Source: Vanessa cardui
Taxonomy: Eukaryota; Arthropoda; Insecta; Lepidoptera; Nymphalidae
Assembly (NCBI RefSeq): GCF_905220365.1
Contig: NC_061152.1
Coordinates: forward strand, 919,001-983,000
Direction of reading: 5' to 3'
Length of the DNA stretch: 64,000 nucleotides
The notes beneath the pieces are model-generated. The model worked only from the letters and a program-made list of their open reading frames with translations, was not told the origin of the DNA and ran no database searches. Each line of letters begins with the position of its first letter. Within the stretch, counting starts at the first letter, position 1. This document shows, one piece after another, positions 22,150 through 34,630 of this stretch. The translations under genes were made by a program, and so were the position numbers.

Positions 22150-22457
22150 ACACAACAACAAACAACAACAACAACAGTCTGTAAATTCCCACTGCTGGGC
22201 TAAAGGCCTCCTCTCCTTTTGATTAGAAAGATTGGAACATATTCTACCACGTTATTCCAATGCGGGTTGGTGGAATACACATGTGGCAGAATTTCTATGA
22301 AATTTGTCACATGCAGGTTTCCTTACGATGTTTTCCTTCACCGAGCACGAGATGAATTATAAAGACAAATTAAGTACATGAATCCGCGGTGCTTGCCCGG
22401 GTTTGAACTCGCAATCATCGGTTAAGATGCGTTCTAACCACTGGGCCATCTCGACTC
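22150..22457 (-). mobile_element. SINE-A copy
   Basis: From the (CAA)n tail at 22150 to the head GAGTCGAGATGGCCCAGTGG (minus strand) ending at 22457. The B box is intact as GAGTTCAAACCC. Confidence 0.9.
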
Positions 22458-22582
22458 TACTAACACACATCAATGATAATTTGACGTGGAAAGGCACGTT
22501 TTCGTAAGTGAATAGATATATAACTGCTCGGTCTAGGGTAGAACAGCCCTAAGGCCACAATATACAGTATACATTCCCAGAA

Positions 22583-22720
22583 TAGGCTAATTGACTGGAT
22601 TTAAAATGCATTTTATATTATTTAGTAGAGGTTAAGGAACTCGGTAAAAGTTGTTTTTTTTATTTCTGGTACATATTTTACGAAAAATATCATATTTAAA
22701 TAGCGCGCTTAGGATCTTTC
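22583..22720 (+). mobile_element. MITE-E, 3'-truncated
   Basis: AATAGGCTAATTGACTGG, GGTAAAAGTTGTTTTTTTTA and TTTAAATAGCGCGC, then homology stops. Repeat M (GTTAATGAAACAAAATTTGA, GTAAGAGAAGATTTATTTGT) follows at 22735-22900 and recurs at 48940-49270. Confidence 0.75.
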
Positions 22721-22929
22721 TTTTTTGATAGAATGACACAGTTAATGAAACAAAATTTGAGTTTATCTGTAAGAGAAGATTTATTTGTTAGTTTAATATA
22801 CATTAGAATAATAAAAATGAAATAAGCTTGTATTGCTTTTCAAAATATAATATTTACGCACGTAAGAGAAACAACTGTTACGAGAGTAACCTTAGCCTTC
22901 AATACGGTTTTATGACATTTGATTCTATA

Positions 22930-23900
22930 TCATAATTTATTTTACATTATTATTTCATATTATTAATATAGCAGGAGCTATTGAATTTAATTTATTATAT
23001 TTAATTACAATTATTATTGTTATTAATTGATCAATAATTTGTAAAACTGTAATTAATATTATTTTATATGGCATAGCATTTAATACTGGCATGCAATGAT
23101 GTTTTAGTAATGTTATTAACGCGCAAAAAGTGAAGACTATAAAACGTCCTAATTGGGACGTTTGCCTTCAGTCGTTTTACGTAGTAATACGTTATAATAC
23201 ATCATAATTACGTAGTGATACGTTTTGCGTAATTAAAACATCTAGTTATCCCTTTTACTTATTGTTTTTATCAAGCTATCCTTTTTACTTTTAACGAAAT
23301 GTAAAAATAAACTAAAATAAACGGTCCCCGGCGCGACACACTTTTTTCTGTTGTTTAGTATGGATATAACATGTCTGTTAATTAGAATATCATTGCTTGT
23401 ATTACAAATAAACACATATTAATCAAGAGTAGGTAACGCACAATGTAGTTAAGTTTATTTATTTATTTATTCATGTGTACACAAACAGAATACAATCAGA
23501 ACATGCATTAAAATTACGAAATTACACAATTTTCAGGTAGATTACATTCCTAAGCATGTGTACACGGCATGCTCATATCAATTATATATCAATGCGGTCT
23601 GGTACTAATTTATATAATAATCAAAAATTAATAAATTATAGCAAACATATAAATTAAAATAAATTGAGATTATGTAACATTAATAATTGAATTATCTTAA
23701 TAACATTGAATATTTATTACTATTAAACTAATAACAATACATCCATTTGAATTACGAGGCTAAGATAATAAATTAAATCAAAAAATTATAAAATAATACA
23801 ATTATCGAAAAAGTTATTAGCAAATTGCAAAAAATACATATGCAAATTTATCTTTTTAGACTTTTTTTCTACTTTAATTGGAATACGTAATACCTATAGA
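22930..23900. other. AT-rich intergenic DNA, nothing recognised
   Basis: Low-complexity AT-rich sequence with no coding pattern on either strand. Confidence 0.5.
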
Positions 23901-23909
23901 TAATGTTTG

Positions 23910-24840
23910 TTAAAGAAGCCAACAATTTTTTTTTAATATGATGGGACAAGTTCCAACTGAATATATTTTAAGGCTTGGTTTTGTTACAACCAAAGAGTAA
24001 AATTTCAGTTCAGGTACCACGAAGTTGTCTAATATCTCCACATAACGCTCTGAATTCACTGTAACTGCACGCCCCCTTTCGTCTTCAAAAAAGTAAGGGC
24101 CGATAATTCCTCGCGCCGACATCGCAGCCCATACGGTCACTTTAGGCGAATGTAGGGGTTTCTTATGTTTGCGTTTTGGATTCGTTGCTCTCCAGTAGCG
24201 GCAGTTCTGCTTATTTACGTGGCCATTAAGATGAAAATGAGCTTCATCCGAAAACAAAATGTTGGTAAACGTTTAAAATCGCTCAATCATCTGATTTACG
24301 AAATGAAGCCTCTGACTGGCATCTTCGGGCTTTAATTCTTGCACCAATTGAATTTTGTAGGGGTGCAGCTTTAGGTCTTTGTGCATGATGCGATGTAATA
24401 ATGATCTATGCACATTTAAAGCACTTGCGCGCTTCCGAATTGGAAGGTTCGGGTCGTCACGAACAGACTGATTAACATTCTCCACGTTTTCTACCGTTCT
24501 TGATGACCTAGATCACCCGGATTTTTATTTATCTAGCGTTGTACCGGTCTCTTCAAACTTTTTAACCCAATGTCGAATGAGAGGAATGTTTGGCGCATCA
24601 TTTAAGTGGCGAAAACCTCGAATACTGCAGAATTTTCTACGCGCTACAGTCCCCGAATTACCGTTTTTGTAAAACTCTCGCACGCACAACGCGCGGTCTG
24701 CTCCCGAGAAACGCTCCATAGCGTTTCAATTCCCAAGAGCCAGGCTACCGATTGACATAACCCACGCGCCCCTCGGATACGTTGCGCTCACGCAGTAAGT
24801 TAAATAAATATAAAATTTCTTTTGAGACACCTTGTATATT
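23910..24840 (-). pseudogene. Mariner-like transposase remnant
   Basis: On the minus strand the gene opens at 24719 (MERFSGADRALCVREFYKNG), and continues in a shifted frame at 24485 (ENVNQSVRDDPNLPIRKRAS) and again from 24257 (FSDEAHFHLNG, the first catalytic Asp). Homology ends near VVPELK (about 24000), before the second catalytic Asp. At least two frameshifts and a 3' truncation make it inactive. Upstream, AAGGTGTCTCAAAAGAAATT (minus strand, near 24830) looks like its terminal inverted repeat. I could not find the matching right end. Confidence 0.85.
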
Positions 24841-25014
24841 TCTAACATATGTTACTAGAAAATTAGGGATCATAAAAGTAAGGTAAACACGATGTTTTGG
24901 CTTGTTTATGATGAGAATTGATGAACCTTTGGAAATTGATGAAATGAATGAAATTCCATTCATGGAATGAAAAAAATTATAGAGCAAATTAAAAAAAAAT
25001 GTTCTAAAAAAGTT

Positions 25015-25145
25015 CATTAGTTTTCTATGTTGTCTTGGGTCTGCGTGTTTGCGATGCCGCCATTACTTCTAATTTTACAAAACACAAGTGCTTTAGCTAC
25101 TCACATTGGGATCAGAGTAATGTATGTGATGTTGTCCAATATAAA
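25015..25145 (+). mobile_element. SINE-B, 5'-truncated
   Basis: Only the body from TTAGTTTTCTATGTTGTCTT to TGATGTTGTCCAATATAAAA remains. Confidence 0.8.
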
Positions 25146-26440
25146 AATATGAATGTTAGATTACAAAAAGTATCATTTTTTCATAACTGGATTTTGTTGT
25201 TTCTTTTTTATTTGTCATAAAATAATTACAGAATCTCTTATCACATTAAAACTTCGTGACAGTACGATATAATTAATATTCACCTAGTTAAATATAATTA
25301 ATTATTTCGAATGTAAACAATTTATTTTTAGTACGTCTGCTAGAAAGCGTTAGGTACAAAATACATAGATTATTCCAAAGCCTGCAGCAAGGTGAACCAC
25401 AAAATACTTTGTCACAAATAGCACACGTATAATAGCGCACGAACTTAAAGACAGATTCATCTTACTTACTTAGAAGGTCACAGTTAGTAGTGATCACAGG
25501 CAAACCAGCAACGCACCAAGTGCGTTGGTAGTCACATACCATCAGGAGAGCATCTATTTTGCCGTATAAATAAGTACACTTATCCCGTCCCATTATCATC
25601 ACTACGAGTGTCCCAAATGGTTCGCTGTTGGGACCACTTTTCTTCATTATATTTCGTCGTTACGACGTTAGCAAAAACAAATACGTGTTGAAGGATAATA
25701 ACAGAAGTTCTTCTTAAATATTCAGGGTTCTATTTAGGTATGGACATTATCGTGATGAATTTGAATAAAATATAATTAAATTTTTATAAATCCTGGCTAG
25801 TAATCAAGAAATACTAAATCCACGTTTTTTACCTTTCAAATCATGCATTATTGACAAGAGCTTAATTTTTTTAATAGACCAATTTAAAAATAGCTGTTAT
25901 ACGAAAACGTACCCAGGTAGGATGTATGTATTTTGTAAAAAGTAGCAAGAATATTTATTTTAAATCTTATTATCTTCGATTAGTCGTTATGTATAATATT
26001 TGACAGTACGCAATTCTAAAGAAGACTGTATGTCAGAGAAAACCATACTGAATTAATGGTTAAATAAGACCTAATAACTTAATATTATAAGATAACAGAA
26101 AATTAATCAAATGACTGTTGAAATACAAAGTCTTGGAGGTTAAATTCAAATGGATGACTTTTTTATTTGTAATTCATTTTTTAGTCGAAGGAAAAGTTTG
26201 TTGAGGAAAGTAGCTATTTCCATTTGACTGTATCCACCGCAGAGCTTTGATCTGATCCCTTTGCGTAGGGTTGTAGGATCACTCTGCATTGTCTACCGAA
26301 TTTTTTACGGGGAGTCTTCGAATATATCGTCAAAATTCGAAATTTCACCTCCACCACCTTGATGTCCGAAAATACACAACAGCGCGATTTCCAAGACATC
26401 GATATTCGCCGGTAGTTTTTCCGAACCGATACGATTTGGA
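25146..26440. other. Intergenic, no supported gene
   Basis: AT-rich with short scattered frames on both strands; I see no recognisable domain or repeat family beyond fragments. Confidence 0.5.
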
Positions 26441-26449
26441 AACTTCAAG

Positions 26450-26572
26450 AAAAGGCCTCATTAAAGGCCGGTAACGCATCTGTAAACCCCCCGGTGTTAC
26501 AGATATCCATGGGCGGTGGTAATCACTTTCCTTCAGGTGAGCCTCCTGCTCGTTCGCCCACTACAACATAAA
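26450..26572 (+). mobile_element. CR1-type LINE 3' tail
   Basis: GGCCGGTAACGCATCTGTAA, ATCCATGGGCGGTGGTAATC, TTCAGGTGAGCCTCCTGCTC and GTTCGCCCACT with an A-rich end are the familiar 3' end of a lepidopteran CR1-like retrotransposon. Only the tail is present. Confidence 0.7.
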
Positions 26573-26773
26573 AAGTCACTCACTCTTGAAATAGCGATTG
26601 TTTTTAATAAATTGGATCTGTGTGAAAGTGAGTGGTCGATATGCTAAATAATTATAAAATTTTCTTCTGGTAAGAATCTACTCTCGGATTGACTGAAATG
26701 TTTCAGATCCAACAATGGTTTGGAGCAGCTTTGGGCGGAGCGTGGACTTTATCAGATGGACGCGCTCGGCGTG

Positions 26774-27745
26774 TTAATTGATATTCAAAGAGCCTCGGAG
26801 AAGTCGGTGATCACTACCGGTATCGAACCTGTTAATCACTGAGACGTCTCTGAATATGTGCCTCTTGTCCGTCATTATGAAGTCGATCTCATTTTTTGTC
26901 ATAGTCTCGGGGCTTTGCCACGTCCACTTCCTTTGCGGCTGCTTCTTGAAGAAGGAGTTCATCAAGAAGAGCCCCTCCCGTTCGAGGAAGTTGACTAGCA
27001 TTTGCCCCCTATGATTCCTGCTTCCAAATCCATGGGGTCCTACTGACTGATGACATCGTCATCGTGGCAGAAACGCTGCAGGACCTACAACAAATGCTGA
27101 ACGAGCTGGCTGATTCTTCTATGCGTATCGGCCTACGGATGAACTTGGGCAAAACCAAGGTCATGTTCAATGAACATGTTCTACTGGAACCGACTGCGAT
27201 ACACGGCACCGTCCTCGAAGTTGTTCAAAAATAGTTCACCTCGGGCAGACTTTGCGATTAAGTAGAAACAACCTTGAGGACGAGGTGAATAGAAGAATTC
27301 AGCTGGGTTGGGCAGCGTTTGGGAAGTTACGTCGGATCTTTACATGGTCAATCCCGCAGTGCCTTAAAACGAAAGTCTTTAAACAGTGCGTCCTACCCGT
27401 CATGACATACGGAGCCGAAATGTGAATACTCACGATAAGGCTGCTGCTATGTTCGGCGTTTCTCTGAGGGATCGCATCAGAAATAATGTGATTCTTCAAA
27501 GAACCAAAGTCATCGACATAGCCCACCGGATTAGTAAGCTGAAGTGGCAGTGGGCTGGTCATATTTGTCGTAGAACCGACAATCGTTGGGCAAAACGTGT
27601 TCTAAGAGTGAAGAGTGGAGACCGCGTCTCGCTCGACCGCGTATGCGAGTAGCCCGAGAAAGACCACAGTGGCGTGCTCTTGGAGAGGCCTATGTCCATC
27701 AGTGGACAAAAACGGGCTGATGATGTGATGTGATATGTGAAGAAT
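26774..27745. pseudogene. Non-LTR retrotransposon fragment with inverted 5' half
   Basis: On the minus strand, 27001-26774 encodes the end of an endonuclease-type domain (RKWTWQSPETMTKNEIDFIM, GSDHRLLRGSLN). From about 27010 the plus strand encodes reverse-transcriptase pieces: LTDDIVIVAETLQDLQQML (the [YF]xDD-type block, here LTDDI) and GLRMNLGKTKVM, then LPVMTYGAEM near 27395-27421, and KLKWQWAGHICRR near 27540. Stops and frameshifts interrupt it. It ends in GATGATGTGATGTGATATG, a short tandem 3' end. The two halves meet near 27005 in opposite orientation. Confidence 0.85.
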
Positions 27746-28380
27746 CTACTTTTCTTAAAATTAAAATAATAAACATATAAAAAATTTAAATATTTTACAT
27801 AAATAAATAAGAAACACAATTGAATTATGGTTTTAATACGAATAAAAATAAACACATTTGAAAAGATAAAACAGGGTATTAATTTACTTTTAAAAATTAT
27901 ATGTCAGTATTTTCCTGGTCTAAATAACGAATAAGTGGCAGTCTCTTTCTGAACGTTAAAGGGCGTCGCCGATAAACATCGATGAAATAATCGAGTGAAT
28001 TTGAATATAATTCAAAAGATCAAATCGATTTTACCGGTATTTCAATCCATAATAAGAAAATAGTGCTCGTTATATTTATACGTAAGAATAATTTATCATA
28101 AAAAATATTGAACTTTTACAACACATTCAGTTTTATTAGTTATATAATTAAGACTTATGTGTATACCAATCTACCTGACATCGAGTAATTATGAATGCAT
28201 CAATGTGTAAACTGTTCAATACAAGAACAACACTATTTCGTGTTTATCATTATCTGTCACTACACTATCCCTTAGCGATTTTGTAAATTTTATGATATTT
28301 CGATAACATTTTATATTAAAGATTTTTATAACTATTGTTAATTGACATAATTTTTAATTATCAAATATAGTTATTTAAGC
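27746..28380. other. AT-rich intergenic DNA, nothing recognised
   Basis: No repeat family or coding pattern seen between the LINE fragment and the CYFIP leader. Confidence 0.5.
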
Positions 28381-28500
28381 TTTACTTTAGCTATTACAAT
28401 GAACGGTCAATCATGATTCATAATTTGTGAAGTCAACTCAACATAATCAAGACGAGAGTAGTTTGATTAGTTTATTTGTGTATTTTTACTTGAAATAATC
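28381..28500 (+). promoter_or_regulatory. Upstream flank / probable 5' UTR of CYFIP
   Basis: The 120 bp before the ATG contain no in-frame upstream ATG extension of the protein; the start at 28501 is preceded by AATAATC. No core promoter motif is clear. Confidence 0.4.
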
Positions 28501-28576
28501 ATGTCTGTGAGTGAAAAAGTGTCCCTGTCCGATGCATTAAGCAATGTGGATGTGTTGGATGAATTAACATTACCGG
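28501..28576 (+). CDS. CYFIP (Sra-1): CYFIP coding exon 1
   Basis: Residues 1-25 (MSVSEKVSLSDALSNVDVL...). Donor GTATGT; leaves in phase 1. The start is the only ATG in frame before the conserved DALSNVD block. Confidence 0.93.
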
Positions 28577-31500
28577 GTATGTATGAATTACGAAATAATA
28601 CTCGTTGGACCAATACCTACATCCTCTTGATAATTACATTGTATTACATATTTCGACGTTTGTATACGTAAAAGGGAGTTAAGTTTTACAAATATAATAA
28701 CTTGCGCGTGTGAAACATGTCTCTTATAACTATTAATAATCGTTAACGATTATGTACTATCAATGAAAGTAGTTAGAGTCTCAAAATCCTGTATTCTGGT
28801 CTTAACTAATCTACTAGCAAGGGTACGCTCAACAAATGTTGTTCATTTCTAACTAAACTACATTTGTATACTGGCTGTAACACACAGCTATATATATTAC
28901 AGATAATAATCTGTTCATATAGATTATAATTTACAGTTCCTCACTTTGATTGTAGTCTGATATATATTCATCTATATTATTATTAAGAATATAAATGTGA
29001 AAATAACTCAGTCAGTCTGTCTGTCGCCCTTTAACAGCCAAGATATTGAACCTAACTCCAAGAAAGGACGTAGACTACTTTATTTTGCCTAATACATGAC
29101 AATCATCCTAAAACGCGAGCAAAGCCACTGGAGATAACTAGTTTGAAATACAACGAGTAATTACATTGATTTCAGATGAACAACCATGCATCGAAGCAGC
29201 TCCCTGCTCAATACTGTATCAAGCTAATTTTGATACAAACTTTGAGGATAGAAATGGATTTGTCACCGGCATTGCGAAATACATCGAAGAGGCCACCGTA
29301 CATGCTAACTTAGTATGTCATTTACATTGACGTTATTATTATGTACTTAAGTTAACAACAACAACAACAACAGCCTGTAAATTCCCACTGCTGGGCTGAA
29401 GACCTCCTCTCCCTATGAAGAAAAGGTTTGGAACATATTCCACCACGCTGTTCCAATGCGGGTTGGTGAAATACACATGTGACAGAATTTCTATGAAATT
29501 TTTCACATGCAGGTTTCCTCACGATGTTTTCCTTCACCGCTGAGCACAAGATGAATTATAAAGACAAATTAAGCGCATAAAACAGCGGTGCTTGCCTGGG
29601 TTTGAACCCGCAATCATCGGTTAAGATGCACATGTTCTAACCACTGGGCCATCTCAATTCTCAAGTTAACCTGACTTAGTTGGTACTTTTAAGGAGAGAC
29701 CAAAACTTAATAATCACTTCATAGAATAAAACAAAGTCGCTTTCTCTGTCCTATATCCCTATGTGTACTTAAATCTTTAAAACTACATAACAGATTTTGA
29801 TGCGAGTTTCTTTAATATATAGAGTGATTCAAGAGGAAAGTTTTTGTATATAATACATGGTCAATATAGTAAAGAAACTGTTAATTAGAAGATTGTAATG
29901 TGATGTCGTAAATAAACAAATTCTGTAGTATATCTAGTATCAGTATTGCTAGTTAATGATAAAAAATATTTATTCCTTTTAGAATGAGTTGTTGGAAGAA
30001 GGCAATGACCATGCTGTTATGTTATACACTTGGAGATGCTGCAGCCGTGCCATACCACAGCCGAGATCCAACGAGCAGCCCGACAGAGTGCACATATACG
30101 AGCGAACTGTGCAGGTTTTAGCTCCGGAAGTGGATAAACTGCTGCAGTTTATGTATTTCCAGGTATTAAGTTTAAAAATAATAATATACTTTATTGTACA
30201 CCAAAGTAACACAGTAATTTAACAATAAAAATGAAATATATACAAAATAAAAGTAAAACTATAAGGCGGTCTTATCGCTAGGTAGCGATTTCTACCAGAC
30301 AACCTTATGGTAAAAGTCTATCAAAAGCAGTTTCCTTGGTGAATTTTCCTCAAGATAAGATAAGATTGTCGAAATTGTTATGTATATATATGTAATCATT
30401 TGTTAATGAATAATTACTTGCTCTACTACATAACTACTGAGTGCACAACATCGCTGCCATTACGCCGCCATATTGGTTGTTGTGTTGTCTGGACTATGAT
30501 TGAGTGTGCGTTAGTTGATAAGAGTGTGAGGTTGTGTGTCCCGGGAATTCCTGGGATTTTGTTAGTAGGTTTTCTCGGACCACGGGTTTTGACACAACAA
30601 CAGCCTGTAAATTTCCCACTGTTGGGCTAAGGCCTCCTCTTCCTTTGAGGAGGTTTATAACATCGTAGTTCCCAAGATCCCATAAGACGATAATATTGAA
30701 GACTAGCTGCCCCCGCGACGCTATGCGTTTGAATTTAACAAAAATAAAAAATATTATTGTAGCATAAGTTACTTCTTATTATATCAGTTATCTGCCAGTG
30801 AAAGTCCCGACAAAATCGGTTCTGGTATTCGAGAGATTAGCCGGAACAAATAGACAGATAAAAATTGTTAAAAATGTTATTTTGGTATATGTACCGTGTA
30901 TGTACCACAAGCAGACACCAATTTTATTATATGTTTAGATTAATTTATGATATAATTTCGACATCATGCTTTCCTAGCCTTTAAATTATGAATGTTTGAA
31001 AAGTTTTCATGTGACTGGTGCACAAAAATGTATATATAGATTAAGATAATAATAATTATAACATATTATGTTGATTGAAAATCAAGAAATTCTAAATTTG
31101 AATATTTTTAACATCTGTATAGTTTTGTTTTGAGTCAAATCATTGAAATTTTTAGTCATAGGCAAAGGAAAAAGTATGTGCTATGTTTAATTATTATGTT
31201 TTATTATTAATACCCTCTAAACAATGTTTATTCTGGTATATGTACCGTGTATACATACACATGCATTTTATTACATGACAACAGACACTTCAATTTTATT
31301 ATATGTATGGATTTTACAAAGTAACACCACTTATTACAGCGTAAAGCGATCGAGCGCTTCTGCGGCGAAGTGCGTCGCCTCTGTCACGCTGAGAAGCGCC
31401 GGGACTTCGTGTCGGAGGCCTACCTGCTGACTTTGGGAAAGTTTGTGAACATGTTCGCTGTTCTCGACGAACTGAAGAACATGAAAAGCTCCGTCAAGAA

Positions 31501-34500
31501 CGACTATTCTACGTACAGACGGTGAGACTCCTCATTATATATATATATGAGACAACATCACATACATTACTCTGATCCCAATGTGAGTAGCTAACGCACT
31601 TGTGTTGTGGAAGATCAGAAGTAACGACGTCACAAACACCCAGACCCAAGACAACATAGATAACTAATGGTAATCTACATCGACTCGGCCGGACGAACCC
31701 GGGACCTCGGAGTGGCGTACCCATGGAAACCGGTGTACGCACCATTGACTCGACCATTGAGGTCGGCAAATAATATGACGCGACAGATTATAATCTAACG
31801 AATTTTGTAATCTTACGGTGATATGTATATTGGTTTGGTAATTTTTGTCTTTTTCTTTATCCTCAGCGCTGCCCAGTTCCTCAAGGTGATGTCTGACAGT
31901 CAGAGTCTCCAGGAGTCGCAGAACTTATCCATGTTCCTCGCTACACAGAACAAAATCAGGGACACCGTGAAGGATGCGCTGGAAAAGATAAACGGTATGT
32001 CCAATCCATTGGTATGAGGAGTAACGAGAAATATATATCAAAATCAAAATGAACTTTATTCAAGTAGGCTTTTACAAGCGCTTTTGAATCGTCATTTAAC
32101 AATTAAGTGAAGCTACCACCGGTTCGGAAAGTAGATTCTACCGAGAAGAACCGGCAAGAAACTCAGTAGTTACTCTTTTTTAACATTTAAAAATACAAAG
32201 TCATGTTAGTTAAATACAGTTATTTAGATTAATGTATCCTGCATGGAAGTCAACAGGTATTAACTCCACGCTTTTTTATCATCTACAAAATCTTGTATCG
32301 AATAATATGCTTTTTCTACCAATGTATTTGTATAAACGATTTGAATTTACGAAACGGCAAAGTTGAAAATGTCTGCGGAATTTTATTATAGTAACAGATA
32401 CCTTGCCCCAAGAAGGACTTATTGACTTTGCAGAGTATATATACCAGTGCCCCCTCCCGGCTTCATATAGATTAGGTAAAAATACAAAAAGAAATAATAG
32501 GACATTATTATTTCTTTTTGTATTTTTACCTTTTATTTTTATTATTTTTGTTGCCTTTTCTTGCGAAATGTTTAACAGTTTAGGTAGAATTTTATTGAAA
32601 TAAGTATCATTATGGATTTCCTCACAATGTTGTCTTTCACACAAAAAAGCACATGTATTTTTGTCTGGAATTGATAATGACTGGGTTTGAACCTGTTATT
32701 ATTGGTTGAAGAACCGTTCTAACCATTGTATAAGTTTAATGGTAACTTTTTGATAATCTCAGCTGAGATGGCCCAGTGGTTAGAACTCGTGCATTTTAAC
32801 CGATGATTGCGAGTTCACCCAAGCAAGCACCACTATATATACGTGCTTAATTTCAAAAACATCGCGAGGATACATGCTTGTGTCTAATTTAATCGAAATG
32901 CCACATGTGAATTGAACCAACCCGCATTGGAACAGCGTGGTGGAATATGTTCCAAATCCTCTCCTTAATGGGAAAGGCTTATCTCAGCAGTGGGAAATTT
33001 ACGGGCTTTTTTATTATTGTATAGGTTGGGGGACGAGCATATGGGCCACCTGATGGAAAGTGGTCACCATCACCCATAGACAATGACGCTGTAAGATATT
33101 ACCTTACGTCGTCAATGCGCCAACAACCTTGGGAGCTAAGATGTTATGTCCCTTATGCCTGTAGTTACACTGGCTCACTCACCCTTCAGACCGGAACACA
33201 ACAATACTGAACTGTTGTTTGGCGGTAGAATAACTGATGAGTGTTGGTACCTACCCAGACGGGCTTGCACAAAGCCCTACCACCAAGTATAACAAAAGGC
33301 TGTTACTTTACTTTTTGTTTTATCCAAGGATGAGGTTTAATGATGATGTTTGTTGTTCCCCAGGGTACGAGGATCTCCTGTGTGATGTCGTCAATATATG
33401 CGTGCACATGTTCGAAACGAAAATGTACCTCACTCCATCGGAAAAGCACATGCTCGTCAAAGTAAGTAACAGCGTAGGAAACTGTAGTACAGATTCAATA
33501 AAACAGATTCACAACCAATAGAAACAGCTCCCTATCGCGCCACTCGACGCTATTCGTCGCTATAGATTCCCGCGTCAGTTCGACCCGAGACAGCGAGTGC
33601 GTGTGAAGCGACGCGTCGAATTGACGAATATATTAGGTCGTGTGATATTACACGTTACTGCGTTTGTGCAAAGATCATATTCACGTGAGAAATAGATATT
33701 GATAATTTGGGATGGCGTACTTAATCGGATGTGATCGGTTTTACGAACTTTGCCGATGCGACATTTGAGTTGTGTCGTACTGTACTAATGTACGCGATAT
33801 AGAAAGGTTGGGGGGGGGGGGGGGGGGTGTCTGGCAATCCTTTGGGACAAGCCAAGACAATGTCGACAATAACTTACTGTATATTTTAGTTGCGATTCGA
33901 TTATATTGTACTAATATTAGACCGCGGATCTGCACGTGTTTTAGTGTTAGTTGTCACGTGTCAGGCGAAAAAGTAGCCTATGTAGCCTTGCTTAGAGTTC
34001 AAGTTTCATCAAATTCGTTTCAATGGTTTAGTCGTGCAAGAGCGACAGTTAGTTAGTTTCACATTTATAATATTAATTTAAGATTATCATACACATCATA
34101 GTCTTGGTACTGGTACCGTACATACATGTACTACTAATAAACATATACGGAATACGCACATATTCACACACGTACACAAAACATCCTAATAAAACCTCAC
34201 AACAACAACAACAACAACAGCCTGTAAATTCCCACTGCTGGGCTAAAGGCCTCCTCTCCCTTTTGAGGAGAAGGTTTGGAACATATTTCACCACGCTGTT
34301 CCAATGCGGGTTGGTGGAATGCACATGTGGCAGAATTTCTATGAAGTTTGTCACATGCAGGTTTCATCACGATGTTTTCCTTCACCGTTGAGCACGAGAT
34401 GAATTATAAAGACAAATTAAGCACATGAATCAGCGGTGCTTGCCTGGGTTTGAACCCGCAATCATCGGTTAAGATGCACGCGTTCTTACCACTGGGCCAT

Positions 34501-34599
34501 CTCGACTCCAGACACAAAACCTCACACATACACAAAAATCAATAAACATGTACAGAACACGCACACATTGAGGCACTTACACAAACATACCAACATAAC

Positions 34600-34630
<31 letters not shown>

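Noticed and set aside
23460..23900. Possible missing right half of the mariner-like element
   Set aside because: I could not find the second catalytic block or an inverted end; the sequence is only AT-rich.
33810..34630. CRISPR-like or satellite array near the G run and CA run
   Set aside because: No regularly spaced direct repeats with unique spacers; this is eukaryotic intron sequence with a SINE and simple repeats.
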